Source of the DNA: Curtobacterium sp. 458
GTDB lineage: Bacteria > Actinomycetota > Actinomycetes > Actinomycetales > Microbacteriaceae
Direction of reading: 5' to 3'
DNA: 64,000 nucleotides
Assembly: GCF_030406605.1 (NCBI RefSeq)
Contig: NZ_CP129104.1
Location: forward strand, 2,493,830-2,557,829
The notes below the pieces were generated by a model. It worked only from the letters and a program-made list of their open reading frames with translations. It had not been told where the DNA came from and did not search any database. Positions 18,039 to 26,631 of this stretch are shown piece after piece. Each line of letters opens with the position of its first letter. The stretch's first letter is position 1. Both the position numbers and the translations under genes were made by a program.

Positions 18039-19253
18039 ATGCTCCACGACGACGTCGACCTGGTCCTCCGCAACGTCCGACCCTGGGGTGGTGACCCGTC
18101 CGACGTCCTCGTGGCCGGCGACCGCATCGCCGCGGTGGTCCCGACCGGCTCGTCGGCGCCCGAGGGAGCGGCTGTCGTGGACGGGTACGGCCACCTCGCG
18201 CTCCCGGGGCTCGTCAACGCCCACGCGCACGTCGACAAGAGCTGGTGGGGTCGGCCGTGGGAGTCCTACGGCGGAGAGGCCGGCACCCAGGGCCGCATCG
18301 CCCACGAGCGGGCCCGGCGGGACGCCCTCGGCATCCCGGGCGTCGACGTCGCCACGCGAGTGCTGCGCGAAGGGCTCCGGACCGGCACCACGCGGGTCCG
18401 CACACACGTCGATGTCGACCTCGGGGTCGGGCTCCGCGGCATCCACGCCGTCCGTGCGGCCGCGGAGGCGCTCGACGACGCCGTCGAGGTCGCGATCGTG
18501 GCGTTCCCGCAGGACGGGGTGCTCCGTCGGCCCGGTGTCCTCGACCTCCTCCGTCAGGCGGCGCTCGCCGGTGCGGAGCACATCGGTGGGCTCGACCCGT
18601 CGCTCATCGACCGCGACCCGGTCGGCCAGCTCGACGGCCTGTTCGCCATCGCCGCCGACACCGGCTGCGGCATCGACCTGCACCTCCACGAGCCGGCCGA
18701 GCTCGGAGCGTTCGCGTTCGACCTCGTGCTCGACCGGGTCGAACGCGACGGGATCGCGCCCGGGAAGGTGAACATCGCACACGGGTTCGCGATCGTCGAC
18801 GTGGAACCCGTGCGGCGGCGGGACCTGCTCGCCCGGATGGCAGGACTCGGCGTGACGATGACCACCGTGGCACCGGTGCGGATGCGCCAGCTGCCGTTGC
18901 ACGAGTTCGACGCCGCCGGGGTCCGGTTCGGCCTCGGCACCGACGGGATCCGCGATCTGTGGAGCCCCTACGGTGACGGGGACCTGCTCGGGATCGCGTG
19001 GCAGTACGCCCGCGCCGGGGGCGTCGTCCACGACCAGGGCCTGCTGCGGGTCGTGGAACTCGCGTCGCGGGACGGCGGGGCGTTCGTCACGGACGAGGTG
19101 CACGACCTCGTGACCGGGGCGCGGGCGGACGTGGTGCTCGTCGATGCGGAGAACCCGATGGACGCGCTGGTGCGGCGGGTCCCGCGGTCGCTCGTCGTGG
19201 CCGGCGGACAGGTGTTCGACCCCGTGGCGCTGGAGCAGCACCCCTGGGAGTGA
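18039..19253 (+). CDS. Cytosine deaminase-like amidohydrolase
   Basis: 404-residue metal-dependent hydrolase. Metal ligands are in place: His62 and His64 in NAHAHVDK, His215/His217 in DLHLHEP, His248 in NIAHGF and Asp302 in LGTDGIRDLW. The pattern DLHLHEP...AHGF...TDGIRD is that of CodA-type cytosine/isoguanine deaminases, although related enzymes act on other N-heterocycles. The ATG at 18039 has CACGCT 6 bases before it. Its stop lies 19 bases from the convergent Nudix gene. Confidence 0.82.
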   Translation: MLHDDVDLVLRNVRPWGGDPSDVLVAGDRIAAVVPTGSSAPEGAAVVDGYGHLALPGLVNAHAHVDKSWWGRPWESYGGEAGTQGRIAHERARRDALGIPGVDVATRVLREGLRTGTTRVRTHVDVDLGVGLRGIHAVRAAAEALDDAVEVAIVAFPQDGVLRRPGVLDLLRQAALAGAEHIGGLDPSLIDRDPVGQLDGLFAIAADTGCGIDLHLHEPAELGAFAFDLVLDRVERDGIAPGKVNIAHGFAIVDVEPVRRRDLLARMAGLGVTMTTVAPVRMRQLPLHEFDAAGVRFGLGTDGIRDLWSPYGDGDLLGIAWQYARAGGVVHDQGLLRVVELASRDGGAFVTDEVHDLVTGARADVVLVDAENPMDALVRRVPRSLVVAGGQVFDPVALEQHPWE

Positions 19254-19272
19254 GGCGCGTCGGGCGGGGTGA

Positions 19273-19896
19273 TCAGCCGGCGCTGTCGGCGTTGCGCGTC
19301 GCGTCGCGTGTGGCTTCACTGGCGGCGTTGCGCGCGGCAGGGCGCGCGGCTTCGCGTGCGGCTTCGCGTGCGGCTTCGCGTGCGGCGAGGAGTCGGTGGG
19401 GGAACGTCGACGGCATGGCGTCCGGCAGGTCATCGACGGGGAACCACCGGACGTCGTCGCTCTCGTCGCTGACCGCGGTCCCGCTCGACGGGTCGACGAG
19501 TGCCACGAACCCGACGTCCCAGTGCGCCGTGCACGCCCCGAAGCCGCTGTGGAGGTCGTGCCGGTCGACGTCGACGACGCGGCCGTCGAGCAGCTCGAGG
19601 TCGGTGATGCCGGACTCTTCGCGGGCCTCGCGTCGGGCGGTGTCCGCGAGGTCCCCGTCGTCCGGTTCGGCGTGCCCGCCGACCTGCACCCAGAAGCCGC
19701 CCTTCCGGTGCAGGCAGAGCAGGGTCTGGCCGAGGTCGGGGGAGAACACGAAGCACGACGCCGTGAGGTGCTCCGGACCGCCCTCGCGCCGGAGTGCCGC
19801 GTCACCGTGCTCCGCCACGAACCGCCGTGCCGCGACGACCCCGGGCACGTCGTCGTCGGTGCGGGCGAGGGCGGTGGTGACGTCGGCGAGGCGCAT
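19273..19896 (-). CDS. Nudix hydrolase with alanine-rich repeat tail
   Basis: 207 residues. The Nudix box is visible as GGHAEPDDGDLADTA followed by RREAREESGI, with a spacing variant seen in related actinobacterial proteins; these enzymes hydrolyse nucleoside diphosphates linked to another group. The C-terminal 35 residues are an AARE-type tetrapeptide repeat ending ATRNADSAG, coded by 12-bp GCTTCGCGTGCG repeats. The tail is predicted helical and lies outside the fold. The ATG at 19896 begins the recognised domain; the frame is open further upstream without homology. Confidence 0.85.
   Translation of the reverse strand: MRLADVTTALARTDDDVPGVVAARRFVAEHGDAALRREGGPEHLTASCFVFSPDLGQTLLCLHRKGGFWVQVGGHAEPDDGDLADTARREAREESGITDLELLDGRVVDVDRHDLHSGFGACTAHWDVGFVALVDPSSGTAVSDESDDVRWFPVDDLPDAMPSTFPHRLLAAREAAREAAREAARPAARNAASEATRDATRNADSAG
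19345..19386. repeat. 12-bp tandem repeats inside the Nudix gene
   Basis: Consecutive copies of GCTTCGCGTGCG on the plus strand code the AARE helical tail in the other strand. In-frame unit length means copy changes would not break the gene. Confidence 0.7.
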
Positions 19897-20018
19897 CGGC
19901 CCATCGTCCCAGGTCGCGCGGGCGGGTGCCGTCGGGCGGAGTGGGCCGTGTCTCGTCGGGCGCGGCGTCGTGTGCCTCGTCGGGCGTGGTCCGGGCAGTG
20001 TCGCTGCGCTGCGGGCGG

Positions 20019-20133
20019 GACGACACCGTCGTCGTCGTACGACTGCGGTGGTGTCGCTCGCCCGCGCGTGCAACTGTTGCACGCGCGCGGGAACGACATC
20101 GTCGACGTCGGTCGACAGCGGTGGTGTCGTTCG
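20019..20133. repeat. Duplicated 42-bp element flanking a GC palindrome
   Basis: Two similar units (20019-20060 and 20092-20133) each begin with ACGACAYC and end with GGTGGTGTCG. Between them is a palindrome with 11-bp arms GCGCGTGCAAC (20064-20074) and GTTGCACGCGC (20076-20086). No gene is seen in 19897-20190; the element lies between the M50-like and Nudix genes, both on the minus strand. Confidence 0.6.
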
Positions 20134-20190
20134 ACAGCGGCGCCGACCCGCCCCGCCGGCCCGCCCGGCGCCGGCGCTGCGCCCCCCGCG

Positions 20191-20904
20191 TCAGAACAGG
20201 GCGCGGACGCCCGCGGCGACCGTGGCCCAGGACTCGGCGAGGGGGACACGGGCGAGCCACACGGCCACGCCGTTCACGACCACGAACAGGACGAACCAGA
20301 GCGACGCCGGCACCCGCATCTCCGCCGCGGCGATGTGGAAGTCCGTCTGCACCCGGGCACCGGTGAGCAACCACCGAGCGACCTGCGCCACCGACCGCAG
20401 TCCGTCGACCACGAAGAGGGCGCCGACCGCGGCCACGACGAGCACGGTGAGGTCCGACGGACGGACGGCCACCCACAGCGCGAGCGCGTCGAAGCCGACC
20501 ACCACGAGCAGCCCGAACCAGTTCCGCACGAACAGCAGCGCGACGATCCCCACGACCCCGAGCACGGCGACCGGCAGCCACCGCGACCCGTGCAGCACCC
20601 CCGTGACGAGCAGCACACCCGCCCAGAGCGGCGCGCTGTAGCCCGCGTACAGGTTGAGCACCCGCACGAGCCAGCGGATCGCGCCCGGCACCCGTCCGAG
20701 CTGCACCCAGGCCTCACCGGAGCCGTCCGGGTGCAGGTCGATGCGCCGGATCTGCCCGCCGAACGGCACCACCACGACGACGTGTCCGACCTCGTGCACG
20801 ATGGTCGCCGCGATGCGTGCCACCCGCCCCACGACGGGCACGAACGGCAGGACGGCGCCGACGAGCAGGGCGACGAAGACGAGGGGCGGGGCTGCGGTGG
20901 TCAA
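20191..20904 (-). CDS. M50B-like integral membrane metallopeptidase
   Basis: 237 residues with about six hydrophobic segments. HEVGH (His37, Glu38, His41) inside the second segment is the zinc-binding motif of membrane peptidases of the M50B-like family. Residues 48-70 have a loop with GGQIRRIDLHPDGSG, common in these proteins. Function is unknown; relatives may process membrane-bound regulators. The only in-frame start near the first segment is TTG at 20904, with CATGCT 6 bases upstream, consistent with a leaderless start. Confidence 0.75.
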   Translation of the reverse strand: MTTAAPPLVFVALLVGAVLPFVPVVGRVARIAATIVHEVGHVVVVVPFGGQIRRIDLHPDGSGEAWVQLGRVPGAIRWLVRVLNLYAGYSAPLWAGVLLVTGVLHGSRWLPVAVLGVVGIVALLFVRNWFGLLVVVGFDALALWVAVRPSDLTVLVVAAVGALFVVDGLRSVAQVARWLLTGARVQTDFHIAAAEMRVPASLWFVLFVVVNGVAVWLARVPLAESWATVAAGVRALF

Positions 20905-20962
20905 GCGACCAGCATGACAGCCCCGCCGCCGAGGAGGCCGAGGATCAGCCGAGCGACGGTGA

Positions 20963-21052
20963 TCAGGGCGAGAGCACCCAGGCGACGACCACCACGGTGG
21001 CGATGATCGTCAGCCCGGCGAGGACAGCGAGGAACACCGTCAGACGGTTCAC
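20963..21052 (-). CDS. Possible 29-residue single-pass membrane protein
   Basis: GTG start 14 bases after the glmS stop codon; the peptide is a short NRL head, one hydrophobic segment (LTVFLAVLAGLTIIATVVVV) and AWVLSP. Actinobacteria have many such small membrane proteins, but no family is recognised and no clear ribosome binding site is present. It could be co-transcribed with glmS. Confidence 0.4.
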   Translation of the reverse strand: MNRLTVFLAVLAGLTIIATVVVVAWVLSP

Positions 21053-21066
21053 GGGCCGGTGCCTGG

Positions 21067-22881
21067 CTATTCGACCGTCACCGACTTCGCGAGGTTCCGG
21101 GGCTTGTCCACGTCGCACCCGAGCTGGAGGGCGAGTTCGCGCGCGAGCATCTGCAGCGGCACGACGGCCTCGAGCGGACCCCACGGCGCGGTGCTCGCGC
21201 CCCAGGTCAGCCCGCTCGACGCCCGACCCGCGAGCGCCGGGATGTCCGAGCCCTCACCGCCGATCGTGATCACGAAGCCGCCGCGGGCACGGACCTCGGC
21301 GATGTTCGCCTGCAGCCGGTGCTCGCCGTGGTCGACGACGACGACCGGGGTGCCCTCGTCGACGAGCGCCAGCGGGCCGTGCTTCAGCTCGCCCGCCGGG
21401 TACGCCTCGGCCCACCGGTAGCTGAGCTCCTTGAGCTTCAGGGCACCCTCCGCCGCGTACGCGAGGCCTTGACCACGTCCGAGGAACAGGAAGCCGGACG
21501 CCTCCCGGACGCTCGCGACGAGGAGGGGGATGCGGTCGGCGGCGATCGCCGCGGCGTGCTCCACCCGCCCGGGCAGCTCGGACAGCTCGCCGACGAGCGC
21601 GGCCGCACGGGCGGTGCCGATCCGCCCGGACGCGACCATCGCCGAGATCATCGCCGCCACACCGACCACGACCTGCGCCGTGAACGTCTTCGTCGCCGCC
21701 ACACCGATCTCCGGGCCGGCGTGGCAGTCGAGCACCGCGTCCGCCCGACGGGCGAGCGACGAGTGCAGGTTGTTCGTGAGCGCGAGCACCGGGTGCCGGT
21801 CGTCGAACCGGTCGAGCGCCCGGAGGACGTCGGCGGTCTCCCCGGACTGGCTGATCGCCACCACGAGCGTCCCGGCGCCGAGCACCGCCTGGTCGGCCTC
21901 GCTCGCCACGACGATGTCCGTCGGGACCCCGCCGATGCCGCGCAGCGCCGTGGCGATCACGTGCCCGGCGTTGAGGGACGTCCCGCACGCCACGATCGCG
22001 AGCCGGTGGAACCCGGGCAGCCCGAGACCCACCCACATGCTGCCGTCGACGGCACGCCGCGCGACCCGCTCGAGGATCGACGACACGACGGCGGGCTGCT
22101 CCTCGATCTCCTTCGCCATGTGGTCCGGGTGGTCGCCGAGGTCGAGCGCCGTCGCGGCGAACGGGGACGGCGTCGGGAACGGCACCGGCACCGTGACGCC
22201 ACCGGACGACCACGTCCACGCCTCGCCGAGCTCGACGACGTCGCCGTCCCGCAGCGCCACGAACGTCTCGCACCACTCCGCGATGGCGCCGACGTCGCTC
22301 GCCACGAAGTCGCCACGGGCCGACCGTGCGACCACGAGCGGGGAGCGGTCCGCGGCGACGACCATCCGACCGTCGCGGGCGTCGAGCACGACGACGGCCC
22401 ACGACCCCTCGAGCTGTGCGGTCGCGATCTGCACCGCGAGCATGAGGTCCGGGTCCACCGCGAGGGCTCGTTCGACGAGGTGCGCGATGACCTCGGAGTC
22501 GACGTCGGACCGGAACACGTGGCCCTGACGCTCCAGGGTCGCGCGCAGTTCGTCGGCGTTCTCGACGATGCCGTTGTGCACGACGCTCACCCGGCCGCCG
22601 CAGTCGGCGTGCGGGTGCGCGTTCGCCTCGCGGACGGCACCGTGGGTGGCCCAGCGGGTGTGTCCGATGCCGACCCCGGTGAGCGCGTCGCCCGAGCGCG
22701 CGGCGACGAGCGTCCGGAGGTCGCCGACGCGGGACACCGACCGGATCGTCTCGGTACCACCGGAAGCTGTCCGGACCGCGATGCCGGCCGAGTCGTAGCC
22801 GCGGTACTCGAGGCGTTCGAGACCGTCGAGCAGGTAGGGGCTCGCGTCGTCACTGACGCGGGCCGCGATGATGCCGCACAT
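21067..22881 (-). CDS. glmS: Glutamine-fructose-6-phosphate aminotransferase GlmS
   Basis: 604-residue enzyme making glucosamine 6-phosphate, the first step to peptidoglycan amino sugars. The catalytic Cys follows the initiator Met (MCGIIAARV), as in all Ntn-type glutaminase domains (1 to about 220); two SIS isomerase domains follow (about 285-600), with the C-terminal KSVTVE end. ATG at 22881 is fixed by the need for Cys at position 2; AAGGGA lies about 8 bases upstream. No glmS ribozyme is seen upstream, as expected outside Firmicutes. Confidence 0.96.
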   Translation of the reverse strand: MCGIIAARVSDDASPYLLDGLERLEYRGYDSAGIAVRTASGGTETIRSVSRVGDLRTLVAARSGDALTGVGIGHTRWATHGAVREANAHPHADCGGRVSVVHNGIVENADELRATLERQGHVFRSDVDSEVIAHLVERALAVDPDLMLAVQIATAQLEGSWAVVVLDARDGRMVVAADRSPLVVARSARGDFVASDVGAIAEWCETFVALRDGDVVELGEAWTWSSGGVTVPVPFPTPSPFAATALDLGDHPDHMAKEIEEQPAVVSSILERVARRAVDGSMWVGLGLPGFHRLAIVACGTSLNAGHVIATALRGIGGVPTDIVVASEADQAVLGAGTLVVAISQSGETADVLRALDRFDDRHPVLALTNNLHSSLARRADAVLDCHAGPEIGVAATKTFTAQVVVGVAAMISAMVASGRIGTARAAALVGELSELPGRVEHAAAIAADRIPLLVASVREASGFLFLGRGQGLAYAAEGALKLKELSYRWAEAYPAGELKHGPLALVDEGTPVVVVDHGEHRLQANIAEVRARGGFVITIGGEGSDIPALAGRASSGLTWGASTAPWGPLEAVVPLQMLARELALQLGCDVDKPRNLAKSVTVE

Positions 22882-23323
22882 CGGGCGTCCCTTCGGGTCG
22901 GGCACTGCTGGGGGTGGTGCTGGGGGATCGGCACCGACCGCCGTCGGGTCTGCCGCGCGCTCGGTCCGCCGGCTCGAGGGCCGCCGCCCGTCCCCGGATC
23001 AGGCGAGGACGGACGACGGCGGTCTGGTGAGCCGACGGTTCGGGTACCGAACGGGGTACCGCGGTCGGGCTCCCGGAGGAGCACGGCGGTCGGTGCAGGA
23101 GAAGCGTCACCCGCGCGTGGTGGCCAGGGCAACCACGTCCGGCCGCTCTTGCGGTTCCCCGCGCGGCGACCGCACCGCGCGTGCGGCCGTGCGGAACCCC
23201 GCATCCGGGGGTCACTCGCCCCCGGCGCGGCGCACGCAGACGACGGACGGGAGGCCCGGTACCAGCTGGTACCGGGCCTCCCGTCCGTCCTGTGGTCGCG
23301 TCACGACCGCGCGGTCACCTCGA
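22882..23323. other. 442-bp gap between luxR-type gene and glmS
   Basis: No convincing gene on either strand. It must hold the glmS promoter, though no clear -10 is seen. The only strong structure is the 48-bp palindrome at 23242-23289. Confidence 0.6.
23242..23289. terminator. Perfect 48-bp palindrome after the LuxR-family gene
   Basis: Each arm is 24 bases: GACGGACGGGAGGC then CCGGTACCAG, followed by the exact reverse complement with no loop. It lies 35 bases after the regulator stop and is the longest member of the CGGACGGGAGGC family. It could act as a terminator; without a U-tract this is inference. Confidence 0.65.
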
Positions 23324-26023
23324 TCAGGTGAGGAGCGCGACCAGGTGCGAGCGCGACCGCGCACCCACCTTGCGGTAGATCTGCGTGAGCCGCAGCTCCA
23401 CCGTCCGCTGCGACATGAACAGCGACGAGGCGATCTCGCGGTTGCGGTACCCCTCGGTCACCTTCTGCACGACGGCGCGTTCCTCGGCGGTGAGCGACGT
23501 GAAGGCCGCCGACGCGTCCGGGGCGCTCCGCGGCGTCCCGGGGACGGGCCCCGAGGCCGTCGGACCCGACCGGACCAGCGACGCGCCGAAGGACGGCATC
23601 GCGACCGACGGAGCCGGCGTGACGAGCGGTCGGCGCAGGCCCGCCGCCTCGTAGGCGGCCGCAGCCGCCGCACCGAGGCGCGGACGCTCGGTCGGTGTCC
23701 CGACCGCGGCCAGTGCTGCGAACGTCCGAGCCCGCTCGTACTGCGAGTCGTGCGGCTGGAACAGTTCGAGCGCGCGGCGACGTGCGGTCTCCCGCGTCGT
23801 GTCGTCCGCGACGAGCGCCAGGCTCCTCGCGAGGACGAGCGCACCCCACCGCGACGGTCGGGCGTGGTGGTCCGCCGCGAGGCGGGCCGTGATCGCCCGG
23901 GCGTCGTCGACCCGACCGAGGCGCACGTACGCCTCCACCAGGTCGGCGAGGTGCCGGAGCAGGACCGGGTTCCGCAGCGGGCGGCCGATGGCGTCGGCGG
24001 CCTCGAGGGCCACCGCCGCCTCCTCGAGCCGGCCGTCGAGCAGCAGCACCTGGCCACGCAGGGCGTGCAGCTTCGCCGTGGCGCCCCAGAGCCGGTTCGT
24101 CGACCGCTGCGCCAGGCAGGCGTCGAGGACGTCGAGCGCCTCTGCGGAACGACCCTCGGCGAAGTGCCGCCACGCGATGGCGATCACCCGCGACGGCTCA
24201 CGCAGCCGCTCCGCCGCCGCCGAGCCGGCCTCCCACACGTCGATCGCGCGGAGCGCCTGCCGGAAGTTCCCGGAGCGCACCTCGTTGTCGGCGGACAGGT
24301 ACCGCGCCGCCTCGGTCCACACCAGGGGCGTCTGCGGCCCACGGGCGAGCACCAGGGCGAACACCCGACGTGCGCTGCGGTAGCGCTCGCCGAGGCTCAG
24401 GGCGTGGGCGAGGAGGAGCAGCGCCGGGTCGGACATGCCGAGCAGCACGGTCGCCGAGAGCCCGTCGTGCAGCTCCGCGTCGGCCGGCAGCGTTCCGTCG
24501 ACGGCCGCGATCACGTCACGGGCCGTCGACGCGATCTCGAGCGTGTGCGGCGAGGCCGTGTCGAGGTACGGCTCGGCTCGGTGCAGGAGGTCCCGCGCCT
24601 GGTCCAGCTCCCACACCTCGGCGCGGAAGCAGGCCACCGTGGCGAGCAGCCCCGCGACGGCGTCCGTCTCGGCGGGGTCCGTCGTGTCCGCCGGGACGAG
24701 CAGCTCGTCGGCGTGCACGGCGTCACCGCTGAGGAACTCGACGGAGTACTGCAGGCGCAGTCGTCGGACCTCGGTGACGGTGGCGCGGAACGGACGGATC
24801 GCCGCGAGGTACCGCGCCGCGCCGCTGAGGAGCCGGTTCGCCAGCATGACCTCGGCCACGCCGAGCAGCGCCTCGTGCTCGTCCTCGGTGCCGCCGCCGA
24901 CGAGCAGGGCTCGTTCGGTGAGCGCGGTCGCCGCGGTGGTGTTGCCGTCCACCACGTACGACCGGGCTGCCCGGAGCAGGGCGACGGCGTCGGGGACGTC
25001 GTCGACGAAGCTCCGGTGCCAGGCCTGGGCGCGCTGGTCGGTGTCCGCGGTGATCGCCGCGAGGGCGGTGTGTGCCGCACGGCGGTCCCGGGAGGCGGTG
25101 CCCCAGTACAGCGACGAGCGCACGAGCGGGTTCGTGACCGACACCTGCTGGCCGCGCACCGTGACGAGCCCCGCGTCGGCGAGGTCGTCGATGGCGTCGC
25201 GGTCCCACCCGGTGGTGGTCGCGGTCGGCACGAGGGCGAGCCGAGCGAGGACGTCCAGATCGCGTCCCGCAGCGGCGTCGAGCACGGCGGAGGCGATCGC
25301 TTCCGTCGTCTTCGAGGGGCGGAGCGGCAGCACGAGCGGCTCGGTGCCGTTGAGCTGGCCGCGGCTGAGGCCCGCGAGCTGCTCGCGCAGGACGCCGGGG
25401 TTGCCGCCGGTCTCCTGGGCGAGGACCGCCAGGACGCCGTCGTTCGCGTCCTCGGCGGCGGTGGTCCGTGCGAGGGTGAGCGAGTCGTCCTCGCTGAGCG
25501 GCTCCAGGCGCAGCGCGGGGAGCGCAGCGAGGGGGCCGTCGGCGGGGACGGTGCGGACGGACGCGACCACGCGGAGCGCGGTGCCGGCCAGTCGACCGGC
25601 GAGGAACGCGATGAGCTCCTGGCTCTCCGAGTCCATCCGGTCGAGGTCGTCGATGAGGACGACCGTCGGCGGCAGGGTCAGCGTGTGCACGGCTTCGAGG
25701 AAGTCGTGCGCAGCGGCGAGCCCGGCGCGGGCGGGGGCCTGGCCACCGGTGCTGCCCGCCTGCAGGAGGTGGGCGATGTGCGCGGTGGCGCGGGGGTCGT
25801 CCAGGGCGGTGAAGAGCGCAGTCACGCCGGCCAGGGGCCAGTGGGACTCACTGCCGTTCACACCGACGCGGACGACGGGGAGGGAGACGCGGTGTGCGAC
25901 CGCGTCGAGGACGCTGCTGCGCCCGGAACCAGGGTCGCCGACCACGACCATCGCCGACTCCCGAGGGAGCATGGCGAGGGTCGCAATCCGGTCGACCTCG
26001 AGACGGCGACCGGTGAGTGCCAT
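23324..26023 (-). CDS. LuxR-family transcriptional regulator with AAA-type ATPase domain
   Basis: 899-residue LAL-type regulator. P-loop GDPGSGRSS at residues 29-37 and Walker B VVLIDDLDRMD at 121-131 mark the N-terminal ATPase. A long helical-repeat middle region follows, then a C-terminal LuxR helix-turn-helix (about 835-899, with LTAEERAVVQ and SQRTVELRLTQIYRK). The Walker A lysine is replaced by Arg35. Family members are activated by a ligand or protein partner and ATP; the target genes are not clear from the neighbours. The ATG at 26023 begins the domain directly. Confidence 0.88.
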   Translation of the reverse strand: MALTGRRLEVDRIATLAMLPRESAMVVVGDPGSGRSSVLDAVAHRVSLPVVRVGVNGSESHWPLAGVTALFTALDDPRATAHIAHLLQAGSTGGQAPARAGLAAAHDFLEAVHTLTLPPTVVLIDDLDRMDSESQELIAFLAGRLAGTALRVVASVRTVPADGPLAALPALRLEPLSEDDSLTLARTTAAEDANDGVLAVLAQETGGNPGVLREQLAGLSRGQLNGTEPLVLPLRPSKTTEAIASAVLDAAAGRDLDVLARLALVPTATTTGWDRDAIDDLADAGLVTVRGQQVSVTNPLVRSSLYWGTASRDRRAAHTALAAITADTDQRAQAWHRSFVDDVPDAVALLRAARSYVVDGNTTAATALTERALLVGGGTEDEHEALLGVAEVMLANRLLSGAARYLAAIRPFRATVTEVRRLRLQYSVEFLSGDAVHADELLVPADTTDPAETDAVAGLLATVACFRAEVWELDQARDLLHRAEPYLDTASPHTLEIASTARDVIAAVDGTLPADAELHDGLSATVLLGMSDPALLLLAHALSLGERYRSARRVFALVLARGPQTPLVWTEAARYLSADNEVRSGNFRQALRAIDVWEAGSAAAERLREPSRVIAIAWRHFAEGRSAEALDVLDACLAQRSTNRLWGATAKLHALRGQVLLLDGRLEEAAVALEAADAIGRPLRNPVLLRHLADLVEAYVRLGRVDDARAITARLAADHHARPSRWGALVLARSLALVADDTTRETARRRALELFQPHDSQYERARTFAALAAVGTPTERPRLGAAAAAAYEAAGLRRPLVTPAPSVAMPSFGASLVRSGPTASGPVPGTPRSAPDASAAFTSLTAEERAVVQKVTEGYRNREIASSLFMSQRTVELRLTQIYRKVGARSRSHLVALLT

Positions 26024-26631
26024 GACTCACCGGCTCCCGGGTACGGGGACGGATGCAGCGAAGGACGGGCGCGCAGAGGCGGAGCGGTCGAGGACGCGGA
26101 GGGAAACCGCGCGACGGACCGGTCGTGGGAGAGCTTCGTGGTTGGAATGCGGACGACGAGTGAGGGTGCACTCGGTTCCGCTCGGGAACGATGATGTCAT
26201 CGTCTGTATCACCCCTCGGGTTAGGGTCTTCGACGAACTGGCACCGGGTCGCGCTCCGTGCCGGATCTAGGGAATCCGAGACGTCACCTGACCTGGCGTC
26301 CCGTTGACAGTAACCCAGGTCCGGCCGAGGTGGACCGGTCGTTCGCGGACATTTCACCCCCCGCGTGTCCCCAGTCCGGGGGGCGGTACCCCCGTGGTGG
26401 GGAGCGGCCACCGGGGCGTGTGGTACGGCAATGGGGTACAGCGTCGTCCGCACCCGGCGTGGCCGGATCGGCGGGGTTCGCGGGCTGTTCCGGCACCGGC
26501 GTCGAACCGGTTCGACAGGTCGGGCGCCGGTGGGGTACGCGCGGGTATCGAGTGACGTACCCGAACGAGGGGGGTGTCCGACCGCTCCGACCGGAGGGGC
26601 GTGTGCGTTCTCCGGATCGTCCGGCGGCGTG
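26024..26631. other. 608-bp upstream region of the LuxR-family gene
   Basis: No gene is convincing on either strand. Contents: the palindrome ACGATGATGTCATCGT (26188-26203) in the only AT-rich part, and a cluster of GGGGTAC or GTACCCC motifs at about 26386, 26422, 26433, 26532 and 26557. These are candidate regulatory sites for the 899-residue regulator. Confidence 0.5.
26188..26203. promoter_or_regulatory. Candidate operator upstream of the LuxR-family gene
   Basis: ACGATGA-TG-TCATCGT, a 7+2+7 perfect inverted repeat, 165 bases before the regulator start codon. The binding protein is unknown. Confidence 0.35.

Noticed and set aside
22882..23215. Short reading frames between glmS and the LuxR-family gene
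   Set aside because: They lack a plausible start, codon pattern or homology, and overlap the palindrome region.
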